A DNA stretch of 64,000 bases from UBA4285 sp050944355 (GTDB taxonomy: Bacteria > Bacillota > Clostridia > Lachnospirales > Lachnospiraceae), in contig JBMNQX010000003.1 of assembly GCA_050944355.1 (NCBI GenBank), positions 1 to 64,000 of the forward strand, read 5' to 3'. Of the stretch, positions 7,139 to 15,355 are shown piece after piece (within the stretch, counting starts at the first letter, position 1; each line of letters starts with the position of its first letter). The position numbers and the translations under genes are program-made. The notes under the pieces were generated by a model. The model saw only the letters and a program-made list of their open reading frames with translations, made no database searches and had not been told where the DNA came from.

Positions 7139-9187
7139 ATGAGAAAAAAAGAATACAGGCCTTCCGGAAGACTGCGTCTGTACTTCATATGGCTGACCGT
7201 AATCGGACTTTTTATTACGGGTCTGACTGTGTATCTCCTGCTTCAGGATGTAAAGGCGGGACTTATCATGGCCTGCCTGACGGCGGTGTACTGGGGCGTG
7301 TATCTGTACGAGAATATCGTTTTCAAGCCCACATTTATGCGGGATCTGATCGAATTTTCGTCCAACTATGCACAGGTCCAGAAAGAACTGCTGGATGAAC
7401 TCGAAATACCGTATTGTCTTCTGGATGGTGATGGCGACGTTCTGTACCTGAACAACGCCATGCTGGATCTCACGGGGAAGAAAAAAGGCTTCCGCCAGAC
7501 GATCAGCGTCATTTTCCCGGAGATCACGCTTGAACTTCTGCCGCAGGACAATGAGAAGGCAGAGGTATCGATGAGATTCAACGAGCGCGATTACCGCGCG
7601 GAGATGAAGAGAATTCCGACGGAGCGGCTCACGTCTGACACAAAGATTCTGCAGGCTGAGAAAGATTCCGTTTTTATCGCACTCTATCTGTTTGATACGA
7701 CGGAAATCAATTCGTACAAGCAGATGACGCAGGACAACCGGTTTGTGGCGGCCCTTGTCGATATTGACAATTACGAAGAAGTGGTCGAACAGATCGACGA
7801 CGTCCGCCGTTCTCTTTTTGTCGGTCTGGTCGACAAGAGGGTAAACCAGTATTTTGCGTCAGGCGGCGCCATTGTGCGCAAGCTGGAAAAAGACCGGTAT
7901 CTGGCTGTTTTCCGCAATAAATATCTGGATGAGCTGGAAGTAGACCGCTTCCGGATTCTGGACGATATAAAAAATCTGAACATCGGCAATGATATGAGTC
8001 TGACGCTGAGTATCGGCGTGGGGACCGGGGCGGCCGATTATTCGGCCAACTTCGACATGGCCAGAGACGCTCTGAACTTAGCTCTTGGGCGCGGCGGCGA
8101 TCAGGCCGTTGTGCGCCGCGGGGACAAGGTCACGTATTACGGCGGCAGCACGCAGCAGATGGAGAAGAATACCCGGGTGAAGGTGCGCATGAAGGCCAAC
8201 GCCCTGAAACAGATTCTGGAAGGCTGCAGCAACGTTCTGATCATGGGACACAGCATGGCGGATATCGACGCTTTCGGAGCTGCGATCGGCCTTTACTGCA
8301 TCTGCAATAAAATGGGAAAGAGAGCCAATATCGTCATCAACAACGTGACGTCGAGCGTCCGCCCGTTTATGGAGCGTTTCCGCGGGAAAGAAGATTATCC
8401 GGACAGTACATTTGTGGACTCAGGCGAAGCGATGGCTCTGCAGCAGCCGACGACGGCCGTCATCGTCGTCGATGTGAATACGGCTGCCCGCACAGAGTGT
8501 CCGGAGTTGCTGATCAACTGCCGCACAAAAATCGTCTTCGATCACCACAGAAGCAGTTCCAACCCGATCAGCGACACGCTCCTGGCGTATGTCGACCCGA
8601 ATGCCTCATCATCCTGCGAGATGGTGACGGAAATGATCCAGTACGTCAACCTGGATGTAAAGCTTAACGGCGTCGAGGCTGATGCGATTTATGCGGGCAT
8701 GTGGATCGACACGCAGGGGTTCATGACCAAGACCGGCCCGAGAACGTTCGAGGCTGCCGCGTATCTGAGGCGCAACGGAGCGGATATCACCCGCGTGCGC
8801 AAACTGCTTCGCACTGATATGAAAGAGTACAGAGAGATTGCCCAGACGGTGAGCCGGGCCGAGATCTATCGCGATGCGTACGCGATTTCCGTCTTCCGCG
8901 GGGATGGCGTGGAGAGTCCGACGGAAGGCGGTGCCAAAGCGGCCAACCGGCTGCTGGACATCGAAGGCATAAAGGCCTCATTTGTCGTGACGCCATATGC
9001 CGGGCAGATGTATATTTCTGCCCGCTCAATCAACGAATCCAACGTCCAGCTGATCATGGAGCGCATGGGCGGCGGCGGACATATGAATACCGCCGGGGCG
9101 CAGCTGAAGAACTGCACGGAAGAGCAGGCGGTCGGAAAGATCAAGGATACGCTGGATGCAATGCTTAAGGAAGGAATCATAAAATGA
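7139..9187 (+). CDS. gdpP: Cyclic-di-AMP phosphodiesterase GdpP
   Basis: A 682-residue membrane enzyme that hydrolyses c-di-AMP and so tunes potassium, osmotic and wall homeostasis. Domain order matches GdpP: two transmembrane helices (about 13-35 and 38-58), a PAS-like region (about 75-150), a degenerate GGDEF domain (GGDQA near 318), then the DHH phosphoesterase with HSMADIDAF near 370 and FDHHRSS near 466, and DHHA1 with GGGGHMNTAGAQ near 643. The degenerate GGDEF is normal in this family. I prefer the ATG at 7139, behind GAGGGGACAG; an upstream in-frame start would overlap the promoter. Its stop overlaps the rplI start by 4 bases. Confidence 0.95.
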   Translation: MRKKEYRPSGRLRLYFIWLTVIGLFITGLTVYLLLQDVKAGLIMACLTAVYWGVYLYENIVFKPTFMRDLIEFSSNYAQVQKELLDELEIPYCLLDGDGDVLYLNNAMLDLTGKKKGFRQTISVIFPEITLELLPQDNEKAEVSMRFNERDYRAEMKRIPTERLTSDTKILQAEKDSVFIALYLFDTTEINSYKQMTQDNRFVAALVDIDNYEEVVEQIDDVRRSLFVGLVDKRVNQYFASGGAIVRKLEKDRYLAVFRNKYLDELEVDRFRILDDIKNLNIGNDMSLTLSIGVGTGAADYSANFDMARDALNLALGRGGDQAVVRRGDKVTYYGGSTQQMEKNTRVKVRMKANALKQILEGCSNVLIMGHSMADIDAFGAAIGLYCICNKMGKRANIVINNVTSSVRPFMERFRGKEDYPDSTFVDSGEAMALQQPTTAVIVVDVNTAARTECPELLINCRTKIVFDHHRSSSNPISDTLLAYVDPNASSSCEMVTEMIQYVNLDVKLNGVEADAIYAGMWIDTQGFMTKTGPRTFEAAAYLRRNGADITRVRKLLRTDMKEYREIAQTVSRAEIYRDAYAISVFRGDGVESPTEGGAKAANRLLDIEGIKASFVVTPYAGQMYISARSINESNVQLIMERMGGGGHMNTAGAQLKNCTEEQAVGKIKDTLDAMLKEGIIK

Positions 9188-9636
9188 AGGTAATTCTGCT
9201 TGAGGATGTAAAGGCACACGGGAAAAAAGGCGATATCGTCAATGTGAGCGACGGTTACGCGAGGAACTATATCATTCCGAAGAAGCTCGGCGTTGAGGCC
9301 AACGCGAAGAATATGACGGATTGGAAGAATCAGAAGGCAAAAGAGGCGAGGATTGCCGCTGAGGAGCTGGCAGCCGCACAGAAGCTGGCAGATGAAATCT
9401 CTCAGAAGAGCGTTGAACTTTCGATCCGTACCGGTGCCAACGGCCGTTCGTTCGGCTCTGTTTCGGGCAGGGAAATCGCAGAGGCTGCTGCAAAACAGCT
9501 CGGTCTGGATGTCGACAAGAGAAAACTGAAACTGGATGAGCCAATCAAAGCGCCGGGCACATATATCGTTCCCCTGCGCCTTCACAAAGATGTCTCCGCT
9601 AAACTCAAAGTCATTGTGCGGGAAGAAAAGGGCTGA
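9184..9636 (+). CDS. rplI: 50S ribosomal protein L9
   Basis: L9 of 150 residues, the usual length. It binds 23S rRNA at the base of the L1 stalk. The N-terminal domain (MKVILLEDVKAHGKKGDIVNV, then DGYARNYIIPKKLGVEA) and the long connecting helix rich in Ala, Glu and Lys are clear, as is the C-terminal RNA-binding domain (FGSVSGREIAEA). It overlaps gdpP by ATGA and is followed by dnaB after 5 bases, a conserved Firmicutes order. Confidence 0.97.
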   Translation: MKVILLEDVKAHGKKGDIVNVSDGYARNYIIPKKLGVEANAKNMTDWKNQKAKEARIAAEELAAAQKLADEISQKSVELSIRTGANGRSFGSVSGREIAEAAAKQLGLDVDKRKLKLDEPIKAPGTYIVPLRLHKDVSAKLKVIVREEKG

Positions 9637-9641
9637 GTTTT

Positions 9642-11339
9642 ATGGAAAATGACGATTTTCCGATCGATGACGGCTATGCCATTGACGAGGAAGACGACGA
9701 GGACGCTGTGGATCCGTTCTACGCGAATCACGTAGAAGATCCGGATGTCTCAGAGAATGGCGATTCTTCCGGAACAGAAGAAAATGGCGGTGCGGACGTG
9801 CCGGCCGGAGACGGTTCGGAGGAAGAGATTTCTGCTGAGGAACCTTTCGGGAGCAATCCTGAGACCGAAAGCGCGGAAGAGGAGTCAGCCGCTGCTGAAG
9901 ATACTTCGGGAGAGCCGGAAGAGTACAACACAGCGGATGAACAGGACGCGGAGAGCGCTTATGTTCCTTCGATGGCCGAGACCGAGCGTCAGACGCAGGC
10001 GGCAGGCCGAGTCGTGCCGAGCAGCCGCAGTTCTGAGCGCGGGCTCGTCGCCTCTCTTCTCAAAGATCCGAGCCAGATCGCCATGGCAGCCGGAATTCTG
10101 AAACCGGATGATTTTTATTTCGGAATCTACCGCACCGTATTCCAGGCACTCGTCCGGATGAACGAGGCCGGCAGGCCGATCGACATGATTACACTGAGCG
10201 AGGAGCTCAAGCACAGCGGCAAGGGAGCCGCGCAGGTCACGCTGTCTGATCTGGTCGATATTGAACAGAGTGAGGCGACCTCAGCATTTGCCAGGGATTA
10301 CGCGAAGATCATCCGCGAAAAGTCCGTACTTCGCTCGATCATCCGCGGCAATGATGAGATAACAAAGGCCTGCTATGCGCAGGAAATGACGGCGGCGAGG
10401 ATTCTGGAACAGGCGGAGTCGCGGGTGTTCGCTCTGTCGCGGGAGATCAACGGCGAATCGCGGGAACAGAGTATCACGCAGATTGTGCTGGAACAGCTGC
10501 ACAATATTGAGGAAACGGCCAAGAGTGACAATCCGGTGACAGGTGTGCCGAGCGGTTTTACGGATCTGGACCGGTATCTGTCCGGATTTCAGCCATCGGA
10601 TTTCATCCTCGTCGCTGCGCGCCCTTCGATGGGCAAGACGGCATTCGTCCTGAATGTGGCGGATTATGTGGCCAGGCATCAGAATATCACGACGGCGGTT
10701 TTTTCACTGGAGATGAGCCGCACGCAGCTCGCCAATCGTCTTCTCTCGCTGGAATCCGGTGTGGAGGCGGACAAACTGCGCAAGGGCAATCTGGACGCCA
10801 AAGACTGGAACGATCTGGTCGAGGGCGCCAATTCACTTGCCAGGTCAAAGCTGATTATCGACGATACGCCGGGTATAACGGTCGGCCAGCTCCGCAGCAA
10901 ATGCCGAAAGTACAAGATGGAAAATAATCTCGGCCTCGTCATCATCGACTATCTGCAGCTCATGACGGGCAGCGGACGGGCGGATTCGCGCCAGCAGGAG
11001 ATTTCAGAAATTTCGCGCTCGCTCAAGTCGCTCGCGAGAGACCTGAATGTGCCTGTCATCACGCTCTCGCAGCTTTCCCGCGCGGTTGAACAGCGCCCGG
11101 ATCACAGGCCGATTCTGTCGGATCTGCGTGAATCCGGCGCCATTGAGCAGGATGCGGACGTTGTAATGTTTATCTACCGGGATGATTACTACAACAAGGA
11201 GTCCGAGGAGAAGAACATCGCGGAACTGATTGTGGCCAAACAGAGAAACGGTCCGATTGGGACGGTGAAACTTGCCTGGATTCCGGAGCAGACGAAATTT
11301 GCCAATCTGGAAAGACAGCCAGGCAATTTCCGCCAGTAA
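9642..11339 (+). CDS. dnaB: Replicative DNA helicase DnaB with acidic N-terminal extension
   Basis: The hexameric replicative helicase. From about residue 124 the protein matches DnaB: the N-terminal helical domain (SSERGLVASLLKDPSQIAMA), Walker A ARPSMGKTAF near 325, DYLQLM and later SQLSRAVEQRPDHRPILSDL, near the usual C terminus. The protein is 565 residues, whereas family members have about 440-460. The excess is an acidic, Ser/Glu/Asp-rich and probably disordered segment of about 120 residues at the start. The ATG at 9642 lies 5 bases after rplI; no other in-frame ATG with a good site near the conserved domain is evident. The extension is therefore likely real. A strong terminator follows. 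Confidence 0.95.
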   Translation: MENDDFPIDDGYAIDEEDDEDAVDPFYANHVEDPDVSENGDSSGTEENGGADVPAGDGSEEEISAEEPFGSNPETESAEEESAAAEDTSGEPEEYNTADEQDAESAYVPSMAETERQTQAAGRVVPSSRSSERGLVASLLKDPSQIAMAAGILKPDDFYFGIYRTVFQALVRMNEAGRPIDMITLSEELKHSGKGAAQVTLSDLVDIEQSEATSAFARDYAKIIREKSVLRSIIRGNDEITKACYAQEMTAARILEQAESRVFALSREINGESREQSITQIVLEQLHNIEETAKSDNPVTGVPSGFTDLDRYLSGFQPSDFILVAARPSMGKTAFVLNVADYVARHQNITTAVFSLEMSRTQLANRLLSLESGVEADKLRKGNLDAKDWNDLVEGANSLARSKLIIDDTPGITVGQLRSKCRKYKMENNLGLVIIDYLQLMTGSGRADSRQQEISEISRSLKSLARDLNVPVITLSQLSRAVEQRPDHRPILSDLRESGAIEQDADVVMFIYRDDYYNKESEEKNIAELIVAKQRNGPIGTVKLAWIPEQTKFANLERQPGNFRQ

Positions 11340-11355
11340 AACAAAAAAGATTAAA

Positions 11356-11394
11356 AAAAGACCCCCGCCGCATTGCCGCAGGCGGGGGTCTTTT
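11356..11394. terminator. Bidirectional terminator between dnaB and the ferredoxin gene
   Basis: A perfect 14-bp stem (11356-11369 with 11381-11394) is flanked by an A-run on the left and a T-run on the right, so it can stop transcription from both sides. dnaB and the ferredoxin gene converge on it. Confidence 0.9.
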
Positions 11395-11415
11395 CTGACA
11401 AAATTATATCACCGA

Positions 11416-11589
11416 TTACTGAGGATTCGGTGCGCCAACCGGGCACACACTAGCGCAGGAGCCGCACTCAATGCAGGTATCTGCATCGATAACTCTCTTG
11501 CCGCCTTCACCCTCGCTGATCGCGCTTACCGGGCACTGAGCCTCACATGCGCCGCAGCCGATGCACTCGTCGTTGATTACATATGCCAT
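11416..11589 (-). CDS. 2[4Fe-4S] ferredoxin
   Basis: A 57-residue clostridial-type ferredoxin, a soluble low-potential electron carrier. Two cluster motifs are visible: CIGCGACEAQCP (9-20) and CIECGSCASVCP (39-50), each CxxCxxCxxxCP, arranged with the pseudo-twofold symmetry of the family. The start ATG at 11589 follows AAGGAGGTCTAC, a near-perfect ribosome binding site. It is a single gene with its own promoter and the shared dnaB terminator. The redox partner cannot be told from context. Confidence 0.95.
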   Translation of the reverse strand: MAYVINDECIGCGACEAQCPVSAISEGEGGKRVIDADTCIECGSCASVCPVGAPNPQ

Positions 11590-11657
11590 AGTAGACCTCC
11601 TTGAATTACAATTCTGATATGAAATTGCTCATTCATTCAACAGTTGTTACTTATTGA

Positions 11658-11686
11658 ATTATAGGGAATGCCTTCACTTTTTGCAA
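11658..11686 (-). promoter_or_regulatory. Promoter of the ferredoxin gene
   Basis: On the minus strand, TTGCAA (11681-11686) and a perfect TATAAT (11658-11663) are separated by 17 bases, about 70 bases before the start codon. This is a strong SigA-type promoter, as expected for an abundant protein. Confidence 0.85.
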
Positions 11687-11800
11687 CCGCTTTTCCGGAT
11701 TGTTCTTAAAAAAATAATGACTGGCAAGCCGCATAAAACCTGAATTTCCGGGCACTAACCCATTTCCCATATCATAGCGGAGCACTTGCATTTGCGTGAT

Positions 11801-11867
11801 ATTGTATACACGCTTTGAAATCCGGGGCTTAAAAAAGGGTGACAGCGGGGCCCTGGATGTATACAAT
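11801..11867. repeat. Pair of inverted TTGTATACA-type 10-mers
   Basis: ATTGTATACA at 11801-11810 is repeated as its exact complement TGTATACAAT at 11858-11867, 47 bases apart, 20 bases before the promoter of the DUF1858 gene. Each copy contains the palindrome TGTATACA. Such sites are often targets of dimeric repressors, but the regulator is unknown. The rest of the 11690-11880 stretch holds no gene. Confidence 0.5.
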
Positions 11868-11885
11868 CCGGCCGATGCTGTGGAG

Positions 11886-11914
11886 TTGACATCAAAATAG
11901 GCCGTCGGTATTAT
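11886..11914 (+). promoter_or_regulatory. Promoter of the DUF1858 gene
   Basis: A perfect TTGACA (11886-11891) and TATTAT (11909-11914) are separated by 17 bases, about 70 bases before the start codon. Confidence 0.8.
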
Positions 11915-11983
11915 TAAGGAGACAGCGGGCATCTATGAACGGATGCTCATGTGAATCGGACAACAGAAAGGATTGAATATACA

Positions 11984-12190
11984 ATGGCTAAAGTGACAAA
12001 GGACACGGTAATCAGCGACGCACTGATGATCGACGGCGGAATCGCCGATATTCTGATGGGGTCCGGAATGGGCTGCATTTTCTGCCCGGCTTCCATGGGT
12101 GAGACGATAGAGCAGGCCGCGGCGGTTCACGGAATTGACAGCGACGGCCTCGTCGAGGACATCAACGATTATCTTGAATCCAAGGGCTGA
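11984..12190 (+). CDS. DUF1858 small redox-disulfide protein
   Basis: A 68-residue cytosolic protein of the DUF1858 family, often found near hybrid-cluster proteins. The family pattern is present: VTKDTVISDALMIDGGIADILMGSGMGCIFCPAS is interrupted here only by line length, with the key CIFC pair near residues 31-34, then ETIEQAA and the C-terminal INDYLESK. The two cysteines are thought to form a redox disulfide. The function is not established. I chose the ATG at 11984, which gives the family N terminus MAKVTKDT; an in-frame ATG 33 bases upstream lacks a site. It is transcribed alone, with its own promoter and terminator. Confidence 0.88.
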   Translation: MAKVTKDTVISDALMIDGGIADILMGSGMGCIFCPASMGETIEQAAAVHGIDSDGLVEDINDYLESKG

Positions 12191-12227
12191 TAACGATCAA
12201 CGTCGGCCTGAAATCAACACAAATGAA

Positions 12228-12270
12228 ACTGCCGCTCTTGTGCTTAAGCATTTGAGCGGCAGTCTTTTTT
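12228..12270 (+). terminator. Terminator of the DUF1858 gene
   Basis: A 10-bp stem ACTGCCGCTC/GAGCGGCAGT (12228-12237 with 12254-12263), with a smaller inner stem, is followed by CTTTTTT. It lies between convergent genes and may also slow the mecA transcript from the other side. Confidence 0.85.
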
Positions 12271-12284
12271 CTGCATCTGATATA

Positions 12285-13082
12285 TCAGTTGAACCGCCTG
12301 AGCGTCGCGACGGCATTCGCGCGTATGAGGCAGGCGCCGTGCTCCCGGTAGTATTCAAGGCGGGAATCCGTGCAGAACTCTACACGCCCGTACTCAGACA
12401 GGGTGCGTGCCAGATCGCGCAGATCTGTGCTGCTGTTTTCCCCGGCGCGGATGAACAGTACATACGAAGTCGGGAGAGTCTCGGATCCCATTCGAAACAG
12501 ACAGCTTTCAGCCGCATCTGCCTCATCAGGAAGCAGGGAAGCGGCGGTGCCGGCCGTCTGGAAATCCTTGAAAGAAACAGCCATGGCCCCGGGCGCGGGC
12601 TGCTGCGGCTTCCGTCTGTCAGACGGTGACGCAGCATTGCGGTCTTTTGGAAATCGCGGGCTGCCGAAAAAATCCCGCTCACCGGTATTCGGAGATGAAT
12701 CCGGCCGGGAGTCTTCGTCCTCCTGGTATTCGTCTGAAAACGGCAGCTCTTCGACGGTGTCATCATAAAGGCCCATTTCCTCATCTTCGGGTGAAATCGA
12801 TGTGAAATGTGCATAGCCGTTTCCGACTTCCTCCGGGTAGTCAACCGGGAAGAAATTGAGCACCAGCTGTTCGACGCTCATCGGGATGGCCTCGATGGCA
12901 ACCGGCTGTCCGTCGGGATTGAAACCGTGTTCCTGGCGCAATATGCCGTTGATACGGCGGAAGAGCTGCTCCATTTTGGGGCTGCCGTAGGTGTCCCGGT
13001 GCAGATCAATGCCGAAATGCTCAAGATCATCCGAGTCGAGCGTGACTTTCATGGCGTTGTTGTCGATAGGCTGTATGTTCAT
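12285..13082 (-). CDS. mecA: Adaptor protein MecA
   Basis: A 265-residue adaptor that delivers substrates to the ClpC/ClpP protease. The N-terminal domain resembles MecA (NAMKVTLDSDDLEHFGID, then GNGYAHFTSIS), a long acidic linker rich in Asp, Glu, Ser and Pro follows (about 100-165), and the C-terminal ClpC-binding domain is seen from about 185 (ESCLFRMGSE, SYVLFIRA, EYYREHGACLI). Sequence identity to well-studied MecA is modest but the architecture matches. Start ATG at 13082 behind GAAGGAGC. In related bacteria MecA/ClpC works alongside arginine phosphorylation, of interest given the YwlE-like gene 3.4 kb away. Confidence 0.85.
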   Translation of the reverse strand: MNIQPIDNNAMKVTLDSDDLEHFGIDLHRDTYGSPKMEQLFRRINGILRQEHGFNPDGQPVAIEAIPMSVEQLVLNFFPVDYPEEVGNGYAHFTSISPEDEEMGLYDDTVEELPFSDEYQEDEDSRPDSSPNTGERDFFGSPRFPKDRNAASPSDRRKPQQPAPGAMAVSFKDFQTAGTAASLLPDEADAAESCLFRMGSETLPTSYVLFIRAGENSSTDLRDLARTLSEYGRVEFCTDSRLEYYREHGACLIRANAVATLRRFN

Positions 13083-13105
13083 AGATAGCTTGCTCCTTCT
13101 GCTTT

Positions 13106-13134
13106 ATCATACCTGAAAGAGGAAATGGTTTCAA
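13106..13134 (-). promoter_or_regulatory. Promoter of mecA
   Basis: On the minus strand, TTGAAA (13129-13134) and TATGAT (13106-13111) have a 17-base spacer and lie 24 bases before the start codon. Confidence 0.8.
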
Positions 13135-13141
13135 TCGGGCC

Positions 13142-13170
13142 TTGATGTCCGACTAAAGCAGCAGTATAAT
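13142..13170 (+). promoter_or_regulatory. Strong promoter directed into a stretch without a clear gene
   Basis: TTGATG (13142-13147) and a perfect TATAAT (13165-13170) with a 17-base spacer point rightwards. Downstream comes AAAGGAGG (13192-13199) with only a five-codon TTG frame behind it, then pyrimidine-rich DNA. It may drive the uncertain small gene at 13284 or the GH18 gene at 13612 with a long leader. Confidence 0.6.
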
Positions 13171-13283
13171 AAGTATACGTTCAGGCACCGGAAAGGAGGC
13201 TTTTTGCGGGAGAAATTCTGACAAACGGCTGCCTCTGGCAGTAAATTGTATTTTTCTTTTTCTTTCTTAAAGAATCCCTGTTT

Positions 13284-13538
13284 TTGTTTTATGCACAGTT
13301 ACGGAATATATGCCTTTATTTGTCATGCTTATTTTCAGGGGTTTTGATTTCCTTTTTTGTAATTTACAAGTCTGGCGCGCCGACGAGCGGAATGGAATCA
13401 CAGGCCATGCCGCAGATGAGGCGCGACTATCATGGGGCCGGAACGCAGGTAACGGTAACAGCCGCATCGGCTGAAATTATTCACGGATCTGAAATTTTTG
13501 AAGCGGCCGCTCCGGCCGGTCTGGCCGGGGCGGTTTAA
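13284..13538 (+). CDS. Possible small membrane protein, uncertain
   Basis: An 84-codon frame with a TTG start and no convincing ribosome binding site. Residues 8-29 are strongly hydrophobic, and the rest is a short Ala-rich tail. From about 13375 the third codon positions are G/C-rich as in neighbouring genes, which favours real coding, but no ATG precedes the hydrophobic part. I do not recognise the protein. It could be a genuine small membrane protein, the remains of a larger gene, or chance. It lies between a strong promoter and the GH18 gene. Apart from it, 13171-13611 shows no gene. Confidence 0.3.
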   Translation: MFYAQLRNICLYLSCLFSGVLISFFVIYKSGAPTSGMESQAMPQMRRDYHGAGTQVTVTAASAEIIHGSEIFEAAAPAGLAGAV

Positions 13539-13611
13539 GGTTGACAAATGCGCCAATCCTGTATACGCTTTAAGTTGCGTTTTAACGAATTCGTAACAAT
13601 TGGGGCAGGAT

Positions 13612-15348
13612 ATGCGCAGAAAAGCAGTCAGACGGAGAAGAAAAGTCAGAAGCAGAAGACAGGGAAAGCACAGAATTCTTGTCCTGTTTCTTGTTATTAT
13701 TGTTGTGATCGCGGCTTCGGCCGGGATCTATCATTTTACACCGACATCGAGGAGAATGGATTTGCAGGAATATTTTGGCGCTGCCGCGGGAAGCGGCAGC
13801 TGTACGATTGTTCTGGACGGGACGATCTACGCGGACGAAGGCGTGGAAGAGGACGGCGAAGTGTATGTGAGCGCCGACTGGGTCCGGACCAATCTGACTA
13901 CGAGATTTTATTATGACAGCGAGACGGACGCCGTGCTGTACACGGACGGCAGCGGAACGTGGGAGTATAAGGCAGAACAGACGGCGGTCAGCTCAGATGA
14001 CGGGCGGCAGACCACGACGCAGAAACCTCTCGTGAAAAGTATTGACGGCAAGACGATGCTCTGGCTGAAACACTGCCTGCAGTACGCTGATTTCAGCGCT
14101 TCCTGGTACCTGTCATCTGAACAGGAAGATTTGGAAGGGCCGGACCGCGTGGTAATCCGGTCGGGCGGATCGGAAAACAATACGGCCACGCTCGCGAAAC
14201 AGACGGCGGTGCGCTATCGCGGCGGCATCAAGAGCCCGGTGCTTGAGACGCTGCAGCAGGGCACAGAGGTGACAGTGCTCGGCACGGCGGATGAGTGGAC
14301 GGAAGTGCTCACCGATGACGGCGTCACCGGATATATAAAGAGCAAGTATCTGACGGATCAGCAGACAGGTACGGTTGAGCACACTTTCGACGGGGCATAC
14401 TCTCATATCCTCATGGATGAGAAAGTTGTGCTGGGATGGCTGACCAGCAACAGTGCGGTCCTCGAGGGCGGTGAAGATGACCCGGCTTCGGCGGAAGAGC
14501 TCAATGTCGTGTCTCCGACCTGGTATACGATCACGGGCACTGACGGAAGCGTGGACGACAATATTTCCGAAGAACTGATCATAGAGCTGAAGAGCCGCGG
14601 TCTTTCTGTGTGGCCGCTGATTTCGGATTTTACGCAGGATGTGGACAGCAAGGCGCTTCTGTCAAGCCGCGCTTCCAGAAATGCTTTGATCACACGGCTG
14701 ATGTCGGACGCCGATACATATCAGTACGACGGCATCAATCTGGATTTTGAGGCTGTGACGGAAGAAAGCGCACCGGATTTTCTGCAGTTCGTGCGGGAAC
14801 TTTCTGTTGAGTGCCGCAAGAGGGGCATTATTCTTTCGACAGATAATTATGTGCCGGTTTCGTACAGAGAATACTATAATTACGAAGAACAGAGTGATTA
14901 TGTGGATTATATCATCATGATGAATTACGATGAGCACTGGTCCACATCGGAGCCCGGGAGTGTGTCGTCGCGCACATTTTTCAGTGAAAATCTGACAAAT
15001 GCGCTGGCCAGGGTCGACAAGAGCCAGCTGGTGTGCGGATGTCCGTTCTACACGCGCGTCTATCAGGTGAAGGACGGTACGTCTTACGGCGAGGAAGCCG
15101 GGATGCAGGAGGCACTCGACATAGTGGAAGAAGCCGGCGCGACACCTGTCTGGGATGAGGAGACGGGGCAGTACACGGCATCCTGGACCAGCGGAGACAC
15201 ACAGTACTATGTGTGGCTTGAAGAGGAGCGGTCTTTCACAATCCGCATGCAGGCCGTGAAGGAATCGGACTGCGCCGGTATCGCGTGCTGGCAGCTCGGA
15301 AAAGAGCTCCCGGATATCTGGGACATCATAAAGGAAGGATTGGGCTGA
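13612..15348 (+). CDS. Membrane-anchored glycoside hydrolase family 18 protein with SH3 domain
   Basis: A 578-residue protein anchored by one helix (about 21-41) after a very basic cytoplasmic tip. An extracytoplasmic stalk with a copper-amine-oxidase-N-like segment (about 50-150) is followed by a bacterial SH3 domain (about 190-250: VRYRGGIKSPVLETLQQGTEV) and a GH18 barrel to the end. The GH18 signature DGINLDFE starts at residue 373, with the catalytic Glu380 present. Related proteins act on peptidoglycan or other N-acetylglucosamine polymers at the wall. The ATG at 13612 is preferred; an in-frame TTG 12 bases upstream is possible. tsaC follows after 7 bases. The substrate cannot be determined from sequence. 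Confidence 0.88.
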   Translation: MRRKAVRRRRKVRSRRQGKHRILVLFLVIIVVIAASAGIYHFTPTSRRMDLQEYFGAAAGSGSCTIVLDGTIYADEGVEEDGEVYVSADWVRTNLTTRFYYDSETDAVLYTDGSGTWEYKAEQTAVSSDDGRQTTTQKPLVKSIDGKTMLWLKHCLQYADFSASWYLSSEQEDLEGPDRVVIRSGGSENNTATLAKQTAVRYRGGIKSPVLETLQQGTEVTVLGTADEWTEVLTDDGVTGYIKSKYLTDQQTGTVEHTFDGAYSHILMDEKVVLGWLTSNSAVLEGGEDDPASAEELNVVSPTWYTITGTDGSVDDNISEELIIELKSRGLSVWPLISDFTQDVDSKALLSSRASRNALITRLMSDADTYQYDGINLDFEAVTEESAPDFLQFVRELSVECRKRGIILSTDNYVPVSYREYYNYEEQSDYVDYIIMMNYDEHWSTSEPGSVSSRTFFSENLTNALARVDKSQLVCGCPFYTRVYQVKDGTSYGEEAGMQEALDIVEEAGATPVWDEETGQYTASWTSGDTQYYVWLEEERSFTIRMQAVKESDCAGIACWQLGKELPDIWDIIKEGLG

Positions 15349-15355
15349 AGAAAAC

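Noticed and set aside
7139..9187. Degenerate GGDEF (GGDQA) in GdpP as a damaged domain
   Set aside because: A degenerate GGDEF is the normal state in GdpP proteins.
13542..13560. TTGACAAATG copies interpreted simply as -35 promoter boxes
   Set aside because: Only three of the 18 TGACAAATG copies have the extra T needed for TTGACA, and most lie inside genes without a -10 box at the right distance.
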